Shown here: positions 1 to 8,796 of the stretch, piece after piece
Layout: each line of letters opens with the position of its first letter
Numbering within the stretch: the first letter of the stretch is position 1
Source: Acidobacteriota bacterium
Lineage (GTDB): Bacteria > Acidobacteriota > Terriglobia > UBA7540
NCBI GenBank assembly: GCA_003165315.1
Contig: PLSX01000058.1
Span: forward strand, 4,376-68,342
Direction: 5' to 3'
DNA: 63,967 nt
The notes under the pieces: generated by a model
Databases searched by the model: none
Told to the model about the DNA's origin: nothing
Seen by the model: only the letters and a program-made list of their open reading frames with translations
Position numbers and translations under genes: made by a program

Positions 1-1064
1 ACGACGTAATCGATGGTGGGCTCAAAGCAGGATGGGGTCTTCTTGGTGATGTCGTTGGGAATTTCGTCGAGGGTATAGCCCACGGCGAGGCGTGCAGCGA
101 TCTTAGCGATGGGGAAGCCCGTGGCTTTTGATGCCAGCGCCGAGCTGCGGGAAACGCGCGGGTTCATTTCAATCACGATCATGCGGCCCGTTTCAGGGCT
201 GATGGCGAATTGGATGTTGGAACCGCCTGTCTCCACCCCCACGACGCGAATTATCTTGAACGCCGCGTCGCGCATGATCTGATATTCCTTGTCCGTCAGT
301 GTCTGTGCGGGCGCCACGGTGATGGAATCTCCGGTGTGCACGCCCATGGGATCAAGGTTTTCAATCGAGCAGACCACCACGGCGTTATCAGCGTGATCGC
401 GCATGACCTCGAGCTCAAACTCCTTCCACCCCACCACGGATTCTTCCACCAGCGCTTCGTGCACGGGGCTTAGTTCGAGCCCATAGTGCACCTTCTCTTC
501 CAGTTCCTCGCGGTTATAGGCCATGCCCGCCCCCGTGCCTCCTAAAGTGAACGAGGGACGGATGATCAGTGGGAATCCCACTTTGAGGGAGAATTTTAAC
601 GCGCCTTCCACCTTGTTCACCAGGACGCTCTTCGGCACCTCGAGGCCAATTTGCAACATGGCGTCCTTGAACCAAAGGCGGTCTTCGGCCATCTTGATGG
701 CCTTCAGCGAGGCGCCGATTAATTGCACGTTGTATTTATCAAGGACGCCACTCTCCGCCAGCTCGACGGAAAGGTTCAGCGCCGTCTGCCCCCCAACGGT
801 GGGCAGCAGCGCATCGGGCTTTTCGAGTGCGATGATGGCTTCAAGGTATTCGACCGTCAGCGGCTCGACATAAGTGGCGTCAGCAAATTCCGGGTCGGTC
901 ATGATGGTGGCGGGGTTGGAATTCACCAAAACCACCTCGTAGCCTTCGGCCTTCAGAGCCTTGCAGGCTTGAGTGCCGGAATAGTCAAATTCACAAGCCT
1001 GGCCAATGACAATGGGCCCGGAGCCGATGATTAGTATTTTGCGTAAATCTGTGCGTTTGGGCAT
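1..1064 (-). CDS. carB: carbamoyl-phosphate synthase large subunit, N-terminal part (runs off window)
   Basis: Ammonia-using synthetase subunit of carbamoyl phosphate formation, feeding pyrimidine and arginine synthesis; it works as a heterodimer with CarA, whose gene lies just upstream. The minus strand reads from an ATG at 1064 through about 354 codons without a stop to the window edge. The protein begins [20 protein letters not shown], followed by [18 protein letters not shown], a typical CarB start. The ATP-grasp segment is visible ([12 protein letters not shown], then an [18 protein letters not shown] segment ending the first biotin-carboxylase-like half). About two thirds of a normal 1,070-residue CarB is missing off the left end. 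The 105-nt gap to carA holds AATTC-rich filler. Identity is secure. Confidence 0.97.
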   Translation of the reverse strand, partial: MPKRTDLRKILIIGSGPIVIGQACEFDYSGTQACKALKAEGYEVVLVNSNPATIMTDPEFADATYVEPLTVEYLEAIIALEKPDALLPTVGGQTALNLSVELAESGVLDKYNVQLIGASLKAIKMAEDRLWFKDAMLQIGLEVPKSVLVNKVEGALKFSLKVGFPLIIRPSFTLGGTGAGMAYNREELEEKVHYGLELSPVHEALVEESVVGWKEFELEVMRDHADNAVVVCSIENLDPMGVHTGDSITVAPAQTLTDKEYQIMRDAAFKIIRVVGVETGGSNIQFAISPETGRMIVIEMNPRVSRSSALASKATGFPIAKIAARLAVGYTLDEIPNDITKKTPSCFEPTIDYV

Positions 1065-1080
1065 GGATCCAATCTTGAGC

Positions 1081-1178
1081 TGCAAATTAAGAATTAGGAA
1101 TTAAAATTAAAAAAAGCCACTCGTATTCCTTGTACCTTGCGCAGGAGTGTTCCCACAATTCTTAATTCTTCATTTCCT
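1081..1178. repeat. AATTC/TTAGGAATT-rich intergenic filler between carA and carB
   Basis: This spacer has runs of overlapping AATTC, TTAAGAATT and TTAGGAATT words at 1083-1116 and again at 1156-1178. Similar words occur at 19380-19412 and 37661-37684. They look like degenerate low-complexity intergenic repeats; no function is evident, and no clear terminator separates carA from carB, which fits co-transcription. Confidence 0.45.
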
Positions 1179-2294
1179 AAACTCTTCCATCATTGTCACA
1201 AACCGGTCAAACAGGTACGCCGAATCGTGGGGGCCCGGGGACGCCTCGGGGTGATACTGGACGCTGAACAAGGGCATGTTGCGATGCCGCAGGCCTTCCA
1301 GCGTATCGTCGTTCAGGTTGCGATGGGTCAGAATCACATCGCGCGCCTTCAGCGAATCCGGGTCAACGGCGAAACCGTGATTTTGCGACGTAATCTCCAC
1401 CTTGCGGGTTTCCAGGTTCATGATGGGATGATTGCCGCCATGGTGGCCGAACTTAAGTTTGTAAGTCCTGCCGCCCAGGGCCAGGCCGATAATCTGGTGG
1501 CCCAGGCAAATCCCGAAGATAGGAACGCGGCCCAGCATATCGCATACAGCCTGTGCAGCGTAATCCACCGGTTCCGGGTCACCAGGGCCATTGGATAGAA
1601 ACACTCCATCGGGCTTAAGGTCGATTACATCCGCCGCACTGGTCATGGCCGGAACCACGGTAACGCGGCACCCAACATCCACCAAACGGCGCAAAATGTT
1701 CTGCTTAATGCCGTAATCGTAGGCGACGACGTGAAATCTCGGCGGGATGGAGGGCGCGCTATCTCCCGCCAGAATATGGCGTGAAGGTTCGTTCCATTGA
1801 TAGGACGAACTTGCCGTGACGTGGCTGGCGAGGTCGAGTCCCACCATAGTGGGAGAGGCCTTGGCTTTTGCCACCAACTCCGGCGCGTCGGCGGAAACCG
1901 TGGAGATGACTCCTCGCATGGCGCCATGCTTGCGCAAGTGCCGAACCAGCGCACGCGTATCAATGTTGGAAATAATGGGAATGCCGTAGCTCGAGAGGAA
2001 ACTGGAAATATCCTCTTCTGAGCGCCAGTTGCTGGCCAAATCGGCGAGCTCGCGGACTACCAGTCCCTCCGCGTACGGCCGCGGCGATTCACAATCCAGA
2101 AGGTTGGTACCGTAGTTCCCGATGTGAGGATAGGTCAGAATGACGATCTGGCCCGAATACGAGGGGTCGGTGAGGATTTCCTGGTAGCCGGAAAGAGAAG
2201 TATTGAAGACGACCTCGCCATAGCGCTCGCTGGAGGCGCCAAAGCCACGCCCCCTGAATATCCTCCCGTCCTCTAAGGCGAGAATCGCGTCCAT
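1170..2294 (-). CDS. carA: carbamoyl-phosphate synthase small subunit (glutaminase)
   Basis: Hydrolyses glutamine and channels ammonia to CarB. The 374-residue length fits the family. The N-terminal CPSase small-chain domain spans about residues 1-135 ([33 protein letters not shown]). The class I glutamine amidotransferase domain spans about 187-370, with nucleophile Cys263 in FGICLGHQ and catalytic His348/Glu350 in [10 protein letters not shown]. The ATG at 2294 starts directly with the conserved [10 protein letters not shown]. The gene sits upstream of carB on the same strand, 105 nt apart, so the two probably form one operon. Confidence 0.97.
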   Translation of the reverse strand: MDAILALEDGRIFRGRGFGASSERYGEVVFNTSLSGYQEILTDPSYSGQIVILTYPHIGNYGTNLLDCESPRPYAEGLVVRELADLASNWRSEEDISSFLSSYGIPIISNIDTRALVRHLRKHGAMRGVISTVSADAPELVAKAKASPTMVGLDLASHVTASSSYQWNEPSRHILAGDSAPSIPPRFHVVAYDYGIKQNILRRLVDVGCRVTVVPAMTSAADVIDLKPDGVFLSNGPGDPEPVDYAAQAVCDMLGRVPIFGICLGHQIIGLALGGRTYKLKFGHHGGNHPIMNLETRKVEITSQNHGFAVDPDSLKARDVILTHRNLNDDTLEGLRHRNMPLFSVQYHPEASPGPHDSAYLFDRFVTMMEEFRK

Positions 2295-2303
2295 TCACCC
2301 TCC

Positions 2304-2407
2304 ATGATCGGCAGATCGGGCGATCCGGCGATCAGGAGAACAAGAAGCGACACACGCGATGTTGGTCTTTTGCTCATCCGATCACCCGATTCCCCGATCA
2401 CCCGATT
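2304..2407. repeat. GATCGG/CGATCACC word repeat between carA and lepB
   Basis: The short spacer is built from repeated words related to GATCGGCGATC on one side (2306-2336) and CCGATCACCCGATT on the other (2378-2407). The two sides are partly complementary and could form a long imperfect hairpin in a transcript. It is non-coding; the short reading frames across it are not credible. Confidence 0.4.
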
Positions 2408-3104
2408 AATTCACCCATCCGATCTGGCCCAGGGGCCAGTAAACCAAGACTGCCTTGCCGTAAATGTATTGCCGGTCAACAGTTCCCCACTCCCGGCTGT
2501 CATTCGATGAGGTACGATGATCTCCCAGAACAAAGTAGTGGTTCGGCTCAACATGTACCGGCGAGAAGTTCTGATCGTCGACGTAACCGGGCGGAACATA
2601 CGGCTCGCGCAACTGATTACCATTTACCAGGACGCGCCCGTCCCGAATGCTGATGTCGTCCCCGGGAAGGCCGATCACCCGCTTGATATAGGACTTGGAG
2701 GTATCAAGCGGATAACGGAAAACCACCACGTCCCCCCGCTCGATGGGCCGAAAGCGGTAGAGAAACTTATTAATGAAGATCCTCTCGTGGTTTTCCAGGC
2801 GGGGCATCATGCTGGTGCCTTCAACCTGCACAGGCTGGTAAAGAAAGACAATGACAATAAAGGCCAAAAGCACCGATAAGATCAGATCGCGCAGCCAGTA
2901 GCGAGTCTCAAAAAACCACCTTTGCGCAGTGCTCGTGTCTTTTCCCTCGTCAGCCGCCGACAATTTGATCCGCTCCTGGCATCGCTGAAGCTCCGTCCTA
3001 TTTTTATACCATAAACTCGCCGCGCCGTGCCAGACCTGAACCACCTTGTCGGGGGAATTTTGGTCGGACCCGGCGCTCGAATTGGGCACTGTCAACCTGA
3101 CCAC
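2406..3104 (-). CDS. lepB: signal peptidase I
   Basis: Membrane-anchored serine protease that removes signal peptides of Sec and Tat substrates. With the GTG start the protein has 232 residues: a cytoplasmic N-terminus, one membrane segment (about residues 73-90), then the S26 domain with nucleophile Ser98 in GTSMMP, general base Lys141 in YIKRVIGLPGDD, and box E GDHRTSSNDSREWG. The start is uncertain. The GTG at 3104 has GAGGG 7 nt upstream. A TTG at 2963 (185 residues) has AGGAG 9 nt upstream and removes a poorly conserved-looking 47-residue leader, so it is a real alternative. Catalytic residues are intact in both. Confidence 0.93.
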   Translation of the reverse strand: MVRLTVPNSSAGSDQNSPDKVVQVWHGAASLWYKNRTELQRCQERIKLSAADEGKDTSTAQRWFFETRYWLRDLILSVLLAFIVIVFLYQPVQVEGTSMMPRLENHERIFINKFLYRFRPIERGDVVVFRYPLDTSKSYIKRVIGLPGDDISIRDGRVLVNGNQLREPYVPPGYVDDQNFSPVHVEPNHYFVLGDHRTSSNDSREWGTVDRQYIYGKAVLVYWPLGQIGWVN

Positions 3105-3300
3105 AAGGTATCCCTCGATTTCGCCTACGGAAATCTCTTGCAGATCACAGAGCCCTCTGTGGCCTCTGCCTCAATTGCCCAATCACTTATGAGGATGCGG
3201 CTTAAGTCTTCCCCGCCCTTGCTTTTCGGTTAGGGTGCAACCACAATAGGTGAGTAATGTCTCATTCGTTATAGGGTTCTGAACGCGCAAAGGGGGCCGG

Positions 3301-3966
3301 TTGATCCTGAACATTCATAAAAGCAAGCTTGCGGCATGCACCCTTTTTGCCGCTTGCTTCCTTTCGGCCGCAGCCCGGACTCCAGCGCAAACTCCACCGT
3401 CTATGGCGCACGCGGTTTTGCCCGCCGCCCCCCTCTCGCCTTCCTATTCCACCACCAGCAGCCGGTGGGATTTCGGCGCGCAAGTCGGATATTCCATGGA
3501 GTATGGGTTTGACCAGCACGAAGTTTCGCACATCCAGATGCTCATCGCCCAGCCCCAACTGGGTCTTATTGTGACGAACTTCCAAACCTCAGCGGTGCGG
3601 CGCTTTGAAATTATCGACGAGGGAATTCTGGGCGGGACAGTTCATCCCCACACGGCCTATCTGGCAGGCGACGCCTTGATCTTCCGGCTCGAAGGGAAGG
3701 AATTCGGCCGTTGGGTTCCCTTTTTTGATGCGGGTGCCGGAGCGCAGCATACCCCCCTGGCCCAACATGTTATTGAAGTCGATGGCTCGATCCAATTCAC
3801 GCCGCAGGGTGGATTCGGGGTTGAGTACTTTGTAGCGCCCCAGCGCGCCCTGGTCTTCGAGTGGCGAACCGTTCACATGTCAAACGCTGGCCTCGTCCCC
3901 CCCAACATGGGATTCAACAGCAGCATGATTACCGTGGGTTTCCGCTGGTTCCGCAAACCCCGCTAA
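3301..3966 (+). CDS. PagL-like lipid A 3-O-deacylase / acyloxyacyl hydrolase family outer-membrane protein
   Basis: Predicted outer-membrane beta-barrel that trims acyl chains from lipid A. The TTG start at 3301 has AGGGGG 4 nt upstream. The signal peptide covers about residues 8-30. The diagnostic C-terminal motif is VHMSNAGLVPPNMGFNSS, giving catalytic candidates His192 and Ser194. The position matching the third PagL residue (Glu 14 after the His) is Asn206, so either another acid serves or activity differs from classical PagL. The protein ends in an aromatic-rich strand (TVGFRWFRKPR), as outer-membrane barrels do. Family assignment is good; activity is inferred. Confidence 0.78.
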   Translation: MILNIHKSKLAACTLFAACFLSAAARTPAQTPPSMAHAVLPAAPLSPSYSTTSSRWDFGAQVGYSMEYGFDQHEVSHIQMLIAQPQLGLIVTNFQTSAVRRFEIIDEGILGGTVHPHTAYLAGDALIFRLEGKEFGRWVPFFDAGAGAQHTPLAQHVIEVDGSIQFTPQGGFGVEYFVAPQRALVFEWRTVHMSNAGLVPPNMGFNSSMITVGFRWFRKPR

Positions 3967-4167
3967 TTTTGCATTTCCGAAGACCCCACACAACTGAGCT
4001 GTATTGACCAGACGCAAGCCCACGAGTGCGCGTTAATAGTCGTTGGGCGACCGCAGTGTGGACACGTGCCCTCCTCTCTGCGCATGGAGCCCGAAAAAGA
4101 TCATCACGAATTACATCGGCCCAGGAGCGGAAGTAAAAAGAACTCAAGTGATATAGGGAGGTTCCAG

Positions 4168-4422
4168 ATGAAAATTACACAAGTCTTTCGATCATCCAGC
4201 GATGGTCGGCTGATCAATGAAATCGAGCTTGGTGGAACTGGCCAGGCGGCCACGATTCCCATCACCGGAGACAACGTCCGATGGATTGTTGGAGATAAGG
4301 TCTACACAGGCCGTATCAAATCCCGCCTCATTTCCTTTAGTGCCGCGGATAAAGTCGGTATGGAAAGATTTGACCAGGTTGAAATCACCGCCGAGCTCAC
4401 CGTGGAGTTGGCTACCGATTGA
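4168..4422 (+). CDS. small hypothetical protein, 84 residues
   Basis: Not recognised. The ATG at 4168 is preceded by GGGAGG with a 6-nt spacer, an excellent ribosome site, so the longer frame from 4066 is rejected. The product begins MKITQVFRSSSDGRLINEIE and is soluble, slightly acidic and beta-rich in appearance, without signal peptide or membrane segment. It lies upstream of a thioredoxin-fold and a DCC-family gene on the same strand and may be co-transcribed with them. Confidence 0.6.
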   Translation: MKITQVFRSSSDGRLINEIELGGTGQAATIPITGDNVRWIVGDKVYTGRIKSRLISFSAADKVGMERFDQVEITAELTVELATD

Positions 4423-4514
4423 ATTGCGCCGGGTAAAACAGAACAACCGTACGAGCAAGGTATCACAGACCGTGGTGGCGGCCTCGGTTCATAAAGGAAT
4501 AGCTGATTAATGAG

Positions 4515-4943
4515 GTGGAGGAAAATAGATTTAGAAACCCCGGAGGCAAGAAACTATGGCAGCAGCTTGCACCAAATATGAATAATATCAACCCGGATTT
4601 CGAGGATTCGACCGACAGGATACAAACCGTTACCACCAATGGCTTCAATTCGCAGGTTCTGGACGCGGACGGCCGCATCGCGGTTGAGTTCATGTCCTAC
4701 GGCTGTTCACATTGCCGGGCAATTGAGCCAGTTCTTCAACAAGTGGCAGAGACGATAGAGCCCACAGAGAAGATCTGCAGGGTTAATATTGCAGTGGAGC
4801 CGGAACTCGCCAGGAGTTACGAGATCCAAGGAACGCCAACGTTCATCATGTTTCTGAACGGAAGGCAAGTCGGTCGAATTGAGGGGCCAAACCCGACCGT
4901 CTCGAGCGTGCTGACGGCAGTTACGCGACCTTTCCAATCCTGA
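4515..4943 (+). CDS. thioredoxin-fold protein with CSHC active site
   Basis: Thioredoxin-superfamily protein of up to 142 residues. The redox motif Cys64-Ser-His-Cys67 (YGCSHCRAIEP) and the cis-proline segment IQGTPTFIMFLNGRQVG (Pro108) are both present, so the fold should be redox active, although CSHC replaces the usual CGPC. No signal peptide is seen, so it is probably cytoplasmic. The start is unsure: GTG 4515 gives the full frame, ATG 4578 is an alternative that still keeps the fold, and neither has a strong ribosome site. The DCC-family gene begins 2 nt after the stop, so the two are very likely translated together. Confidence 0.8.
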   Translation: MEENRFRNPGGKKLWQQLAPNMNNINPDFEDSTDRIQTVTTNGFNSQVLDADGRIAVEFMSYGCSHCRAIEPVLQQVAETIEPTEKICRVNIAVEPELARSYEIQGTPTFIMFLNGRQVGRIEGPNPTVSSVLTAVTRPFQS

Positions 4944-4944
4944 G

Positions 4945-5514
4945 ATGAATACAACTCCCACACAAGTAAAGAGCAGACCGATCCTGTTATTCAATGACGA
5001 GTGCGGCGTTTGCCGGCATATCGCCAGGTGGGTGCAGAAGTCGGCTCAAGGCAAATCGGGCGACATGAGCATCGTCGAACAGCCCATCGGCGACGATCCC
5101 AAGGCGCTGCGGGCATTGAACCCGAAACTCGATATCTGGGAAGCCTATGCCACCATACATCTGCTGATGCCTGACGGCTCGATGAAACGCGGCGGTGAAG
5201 CCGTTGCCGAGGTACTGCGTTCCCTGCCCAACACAAAATGGTTTGCCGGATGTTTCGCCATCAGCATTTTCGGATTCCGGCCATTCCAGATGATCCTCAA
5301 CCTGGCTTACGCAATCCTGGCGGACGTGCGTCCACTTTTCGGCTGTGAGAGTTGCGGAACGCCGAGCTTTTGGGTACGACCGGTTGCGCGCATCCTCAAA
5401 TGGGCAGCCACCCTGTTCGGCCAGCTCCCTCACCCGAGCCCGACTCCGCATTTCACTCTCCGGCCTGCCATGGCACGCCCGCCTCTGCCAAATGCAGTAA
5501 AGAGTCCCCCTTGA
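4945..5514 (+). CDS. thiol-disulfide oxidoreductase DCC family (DUF393) protein
   Basis: The DCC family is named after its N-terminal signature; here the motif is LLFNDECGVCRHIARWV with Cys20 and Cys23. The 189-residue protein has the expected C-terminal hydrophobic stretch (about residues 100-130, SIFGFRPFQMILNLAYAILA) and a second CxxC-like pair, FGCESCG. Substrates of the family are unknown. It starts 2 nt after the thioredoxin-fold gene, which supports a shared thiol-redox role. A Pro-rich tail of about 30 residues at the C-terminus looks non-conserved. Confidence 0.82.
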   Translation: MNTTPTQVKSRPILLFNDECGVCRHIARWVQKSAQGKSGDMSIVEQPIGDDPKALRALNPKLDIWEAYATIHLLMPDGSMKRGGEAVAEVLRSLPNTKWFAGCFAISIFGFRPFQMILNLAYAILADVRPLFGCESCGTPSFWVRPVARILKWAATLFGQLPHPSPTPHFTLRPAMARPPLPNAVKSPP

Positions 5515-5592
5515 AAGGGGCAGGATTAAGAGGATCAGAATTGCGCAGAAGCCGAGAATGCAAATCTAGAGTCAAAAATTTGAAACCCAAAA

Positions 5593-6720
5593 TTAACCAA
5601 AGATGTCTTTGACTTTTTCTGCGGCGCGCCGTTCCAAGGGGTGATTATCGACTTTTACAAAGGGCGCGAGAATTTCCAGCCAGCGCTTATGATCGCGCGA
5701 CAGGCGGGTGGGGGTTACAACGAAGACGGAGACGTAAAGGTCGCCATGGCCGCGGCCTTCCAGTGAGGGCATTCCCAAATTGCGCAGGCGAAAAACGGAG
5801 CCGCTCTGCGTCCCCTCGGGGATGCGCAGGCGCTCTTCTCCGCGCAGCGTCGGTACCGTTATATCCGCTCCCAGGGAGGCCTGGGAGATGGAAACCGGGA
5901 TGGTATAGTAGAGGTCGTTGCCGCGGCGTTCAAAGAACTGGTGTTCGCGAATCTTGAGGATGACGTATAAATCCCCGGGAGCACTGCCGCGGGCGGCCAC
6001 GCCACCTTCGCCCGCCACGCGCAGCCGGGTGCCATCATCCACGCCAGGCGGAATCCTCAAATCCAGCACCCGATCCGCATTGACGCGCCCTTCGCCCTTG
6101 CACTGGGGGCAGACATCGCGAATCATCTGGCCCAGACCCTGACATTGCGGGCAGGTACGGGTGACCGTAAAGAATCCCTGCTGATGCCGAAGTTGGCCGC
6201 GCCCGGCGCATGTGGTACAGGTCACAGGTTTGCTTCCGGCTTTGGCCCCGGTTCCCTCGCAAACTCCGCAGGCCTCCCACCGCGGGATCTTGATCTTGGT
6301 CTCCAGACCTTTGGCAGCTTCTTCCAGGCTGAGTTCCAGGTCATAGCGCAGATCGATGCCGCCCGCGCTGCGACTGCGTCCACGCCCGCCCCGGCCGAAT
6401 ACGTCGCCGAATCCAAACAAATCACCGAAGATATCTTCGAAGTCGGAAAAGATGGTGGAATTGAAGTCCGGCCCGCCGCCTCCGTTGCCGCTCACGCCTT
6501 GATGTCCGAAGCGGTCATACGCGGCGCGTTTCTGGGCATCTGCCAGCACACTATAGGCTTCCGTAATCTCCTTGAACTTCTCCTCGGATTCCGTCTTGCT
6601 GTCTGGATTACGATCGGGATGGTGCTGCATCGCAAGCCGCCGATAGGCGCTCTTGATCTCCTGGTCGGAGGCTTCCCGGGATACACCCAGGATCTCATAA
6701 TAATCACGCTTCTGCTTCAA
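5593..6720 (-). CDS. dnaJ: chaperone DnaJ (Hsp40)
   Basis: Co-chaperone that stimulates DnaK ATPase and delivers substrates. All domains are visible in 375 residues: J domain 1-70 with HPD at 34-36, a Gly/Phe-rich linker (about 75-120), four zinc repeats (CGVCEGTG, CTTCAGRG, CPQCQGLG, CPQCKGEG), and the C-terminal substrate-binding domains. The start is a TTG at 6720 directly before KQKRDYYEILGVS, with GAGGG 6 nt upstream. It is the last gene of hrcA-grpE-dnaJ; dnaK is not in this window. Confidence 0.97.
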   Translation of the reverse strand: MKQKRDYYEILGVSREASDQEIKSAYRRLAMQHHPDRNPDSKTESEEKFKEITEAYSVLADAQKRAAYDRFGHQGVSGNGGGGPDFNSTIFSDFEDIFGDLFGFGDVFGRGGRGRSRSAGGIDLRYDLELSLEEAAKGLETKIKIPRWEACGVCEGTGAKAGSKPVTCTTCAGRGQLRHQQGFFTVTRTCPQCQGLGQMIRDVCPQCKGEGRVNADRVLDLRIPPGVDDGTRLRVAGEGGVAARGSAPGDLYVILKIREHQFFERRGNDLYYTIPVSISQASLGADITVPTLRGEERLRIPEGTQSGSVFRLRNLGMPSLEGRGHGDLYVSVFVVTPTRLSRDHKRWLEILAPFVKVDNHPLERRAAEKVKDIFG

Positions 6721-6776
6721 TCCTCACCCTCAATTGTGGTTGAATTCAGGCCCAAGCCCGCCTGCTGCCTACTGTC

Positions 6777-7367
6777 TTACTTCTCCTGCTCCCCGCCCAC
6801 TGCCACCTTAACAATTGCCGGGCGCAGGAGTTTATTCTTCAGTTTATAGCCTCGTTGCATTTCAGCCACAATCTCATGTTCGCGATGGCCCGGGGCATTC
6901 ACGGTTTCAACGGCCTGATGCAAGTGGGGGTCAAACAACTCTCCTTCGGTTTCCACCGCCACCAGCCCGGCACGGCCCAGCACCTCGCGGAGTTCACGAT
7001 ATATGAGTTCCAGCCCCTTGAAAAATGGCTCCGGCACGCTTTCATCACGGTGCTGCAGGGCGCGCTCAAAGCCGTCAAGCGTTGGCAGAAGGGATCGAAT
7101 CAAGTTCTCCGCCCCGTGCTGGCGGATCTCCTCTTTCTCCTTTTGCGTGCGTTTGCGGAAATTGTCCAACTCCGCCTGGCTGCGCAGCAATCGGTCTAAA
7201 AGCTCCCTCTTTTCCGCCTGGAGTTTTTCGTTCGCTTCCGCCAATCCAGTGATGGAAGTCCCTGCCCCCGATTCATCGGCGTGTGAAGCGGCTTGGTTCT
7301 CCCCGGCTTCATCGGATTGTGCTTTCATAGTTTGGTCTTTTTCGTTTTCGTTATTCATAGATTCCAT
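6777..7367 (-). CDS. grpE: nucleotide exchange factor GrpE
   Basis: Exchanges ADP for ATP on DnaK. The 196-residue product has an acidic, low-complexity N-terminus, a long coiled coil (about residues 40-95, LAEANEKLQAEKRELLDRLL) and the C-terminal beta domain ending in LLRPAIVKVA, with the family signature around VAEMQRGYKLKNKLLRPA. The ATG at 7367 is preferred over an upstream GTG at 7391, although neither has a strong ribosome site. It lies between hrcA and dnaJ on the same strand. Confidence 0.95.
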   Translation of the reverse strand: MESMNNENEKDQTMKAQSDEAGENQAASHADESGAGTSITGLAEANEKLQAEKRELLDRLLRSQAELDNFRKRTQKEKEEIRQHGAENLIRSLLPTLDGFERALQHRDESVPEPFFKGLELIYRELREVLGRAGLVAVETEGELFDPHLHQAVETVNAPGHREHEIVAEMQRGYKLKNKLLRPAIVKVAVGGEQEK

Positions 7368-7434
7368 ATTTTGGCATTGTCCAGACCGCACCCGGCGGCG
7401 TGCGCGAAAAAATTCTGCGGGCGATGGAGCAGAA

Positions 7435-8484
7435 TCAATTGGAGCTGAGGAGCCGGCTGCAGATACGGGCCACGCAACCGACGGTACTCATGGCACGATC
7501 GTATTCCATGCGGATGGGTCCCACCACGCCCAAAGCGCCCACGGCGCGGTTGCGATAGACCAGTGGCGCCACCACCAGCGTACAATGGTGCATCTGCTTG
7601 TCGGAAATCTCCCGCCCGATCAGGATGCGCACACCCGTTTCCGGGGTTTGCAGGCAGGCTTCCAGAATTGCCGCCAACTTAGCCTTTTCCTCCAAAGTCT
7701 TCACCAACTGCTTGATCTTCTGCACATCCTCGAACTCCGGGCGTTCCAGGATTTTCGCCGTGCCGTCCACGATCAGGCCGCCCGTCTCCTCTTCCGAAAG
7801 CGCGCCCCACATGAAGAGTGTCGCAACGTTCCTCAGCATGCGGTCGCAACGGATCTTGTCCGCTTCCATGCGCTGGAAAATCTCCAGGCGAATGGTCCCC
7901 AGTGACCAGCCATGGAATTCGCTGTTGAGGAAGTTTGCCGCCTGGTCGAGCTGATCCTGCGTAAAGGTGTCATCCAGCCGGATCACCCGGTTTTCCACCA
8001 GATCGGGCTTGGAGACAATCACCACCAGCACGCGTTGGTCGGGCAGGTTGATAAACTTGATATGCTCCAGCAGCTTCTCTTCCAGCGCCGGGGCCAGCAC
8101 CAGTCCCACGTTGCGGGAAACTTCGGAGAGGGTGCGTGACGCCCTGACCATGAGGCGTTCCAGGCGGTCGCCGTCAGAACGTAGGGTCTGGTCGATATAA
8201 CGCTCCGTGTCGGGGGAAAGGCGCAGGCCGGTGACAACACGATCCACGTAATAGCGATAGGCCTTTTCTGTGGGCACGCGGCCGGCCGAGATGTGCGGTT
8301 GCATCAGAAAACCGCCCTCTTCCAGCATCACCAGGATGGAGCGAATCGTGGCCGAGCTGACCGGTTCCGGCATCTGTGCTGCCAGCGCCTTGGAGCCTAC
8401 CGGAGACCCGCTGGCAATGAACTGGCGAACGAGCGCCACCAGGGTTTCCCGACACCGGTTTGATAAGTCGCTCTGCCCTATCAT
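7435..8484 (-). CDS. hrcA: heat-inducible transcriptional repressor HrcA
   Basis: Repressor of class I heat-shock genes, which elsewhere binds CIRCE. The product has 349 residues from ATG 8484 (weak AGGG ribosome site); the frame extends to a TTG at 8502 that is unlikely. Visible parts are the N-terminal winged helix (LSNRCRETLVALVRQFIASG, SSATIRSILVMLEEGGFL, HISAGRVPTEKAYRYYVD) and the C-terminal GAF-like dimerisation region ending with VGPIRMEYDRAMSTV. First gene of the hrcA-grpE-dnaJ cluster. No TTAGCACTC-N9-GAGTGCTAA element was found upstream, so autoregulation through a canonical CIRCE is not supported here. Confidence 0.96.
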   Translation of the reverse strand: MIGQSDLSNRCRETLVALVRQFIASGSPVGSKALAAQMPEPVSSATIRSILVMLEEGGFLMQPHISAGRVPTEKAYRYYVDRVVTGLRLSPDTERYIDQTLRSDGDRLERLMVRASRTLSEVSRNVGLVLAPALEEKLLEHIKFINLPDQRVLVVIVSKPDLVENRVIRLDDTFTQDQLDQAANFLNSEFHGWSLGTIRLEIFQRMEADKIRCDRMLRNVATLFMWGALSEEETGGLIVDGTAKILERPEFEDVQKIKQLVKTLEEKAKLAAILEACLQTPETGVRILIGREISDKQMHHCTLVVAPLVYRNRAVGALGVVGPIRMEYDRAMSTVGCVARICSRLLSSN

Positions 8485-8631
8485 GTTGGCCCTAACTGAC
8501 AAGATTTCAGAAACTTCGCGGCTGATATCTCCTCAACCCATTCTATCGGCGCCGGTCCGCAGTGTCAAGAATGGTGAGGTCGGGGTAGTAGTGTCTTACT
8601 CTGTGCCATGGCCATGCTGTCCAGGCTCCGG

Positions 8632-8650
8632 CACGGGCGGGACGCCCGTG
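8632..8650. repeat. perfect 8-bp stem hairpin in the hrcA upstream spacer
   Basis: CACGGGCG, loop GGA, CGCCCGTG. It lies in the roughly 300-bp spacer between the divergent hrcA and FG-GAP genes, which holds no other recognisable gene. A looser relative (CACGGG-N7-CCCGTG) occurs near 24547. No T-tract follows, so it looks more like a dispersed palindrome than a terminator. Confidence 0.5.
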
Positions 8651-8796
8651 GCACTTCCAATGAAACCACAACCGATGCCGGATGGACGCACCATTTACAT
8701 AAGTCTGAGTCACCGACTGGATGTACCCCCCCTCGTCAAATTCCTACCGCCCTGGCGGGACATGATTGCGCTAAACTACTTGTCGTGAACACACCG

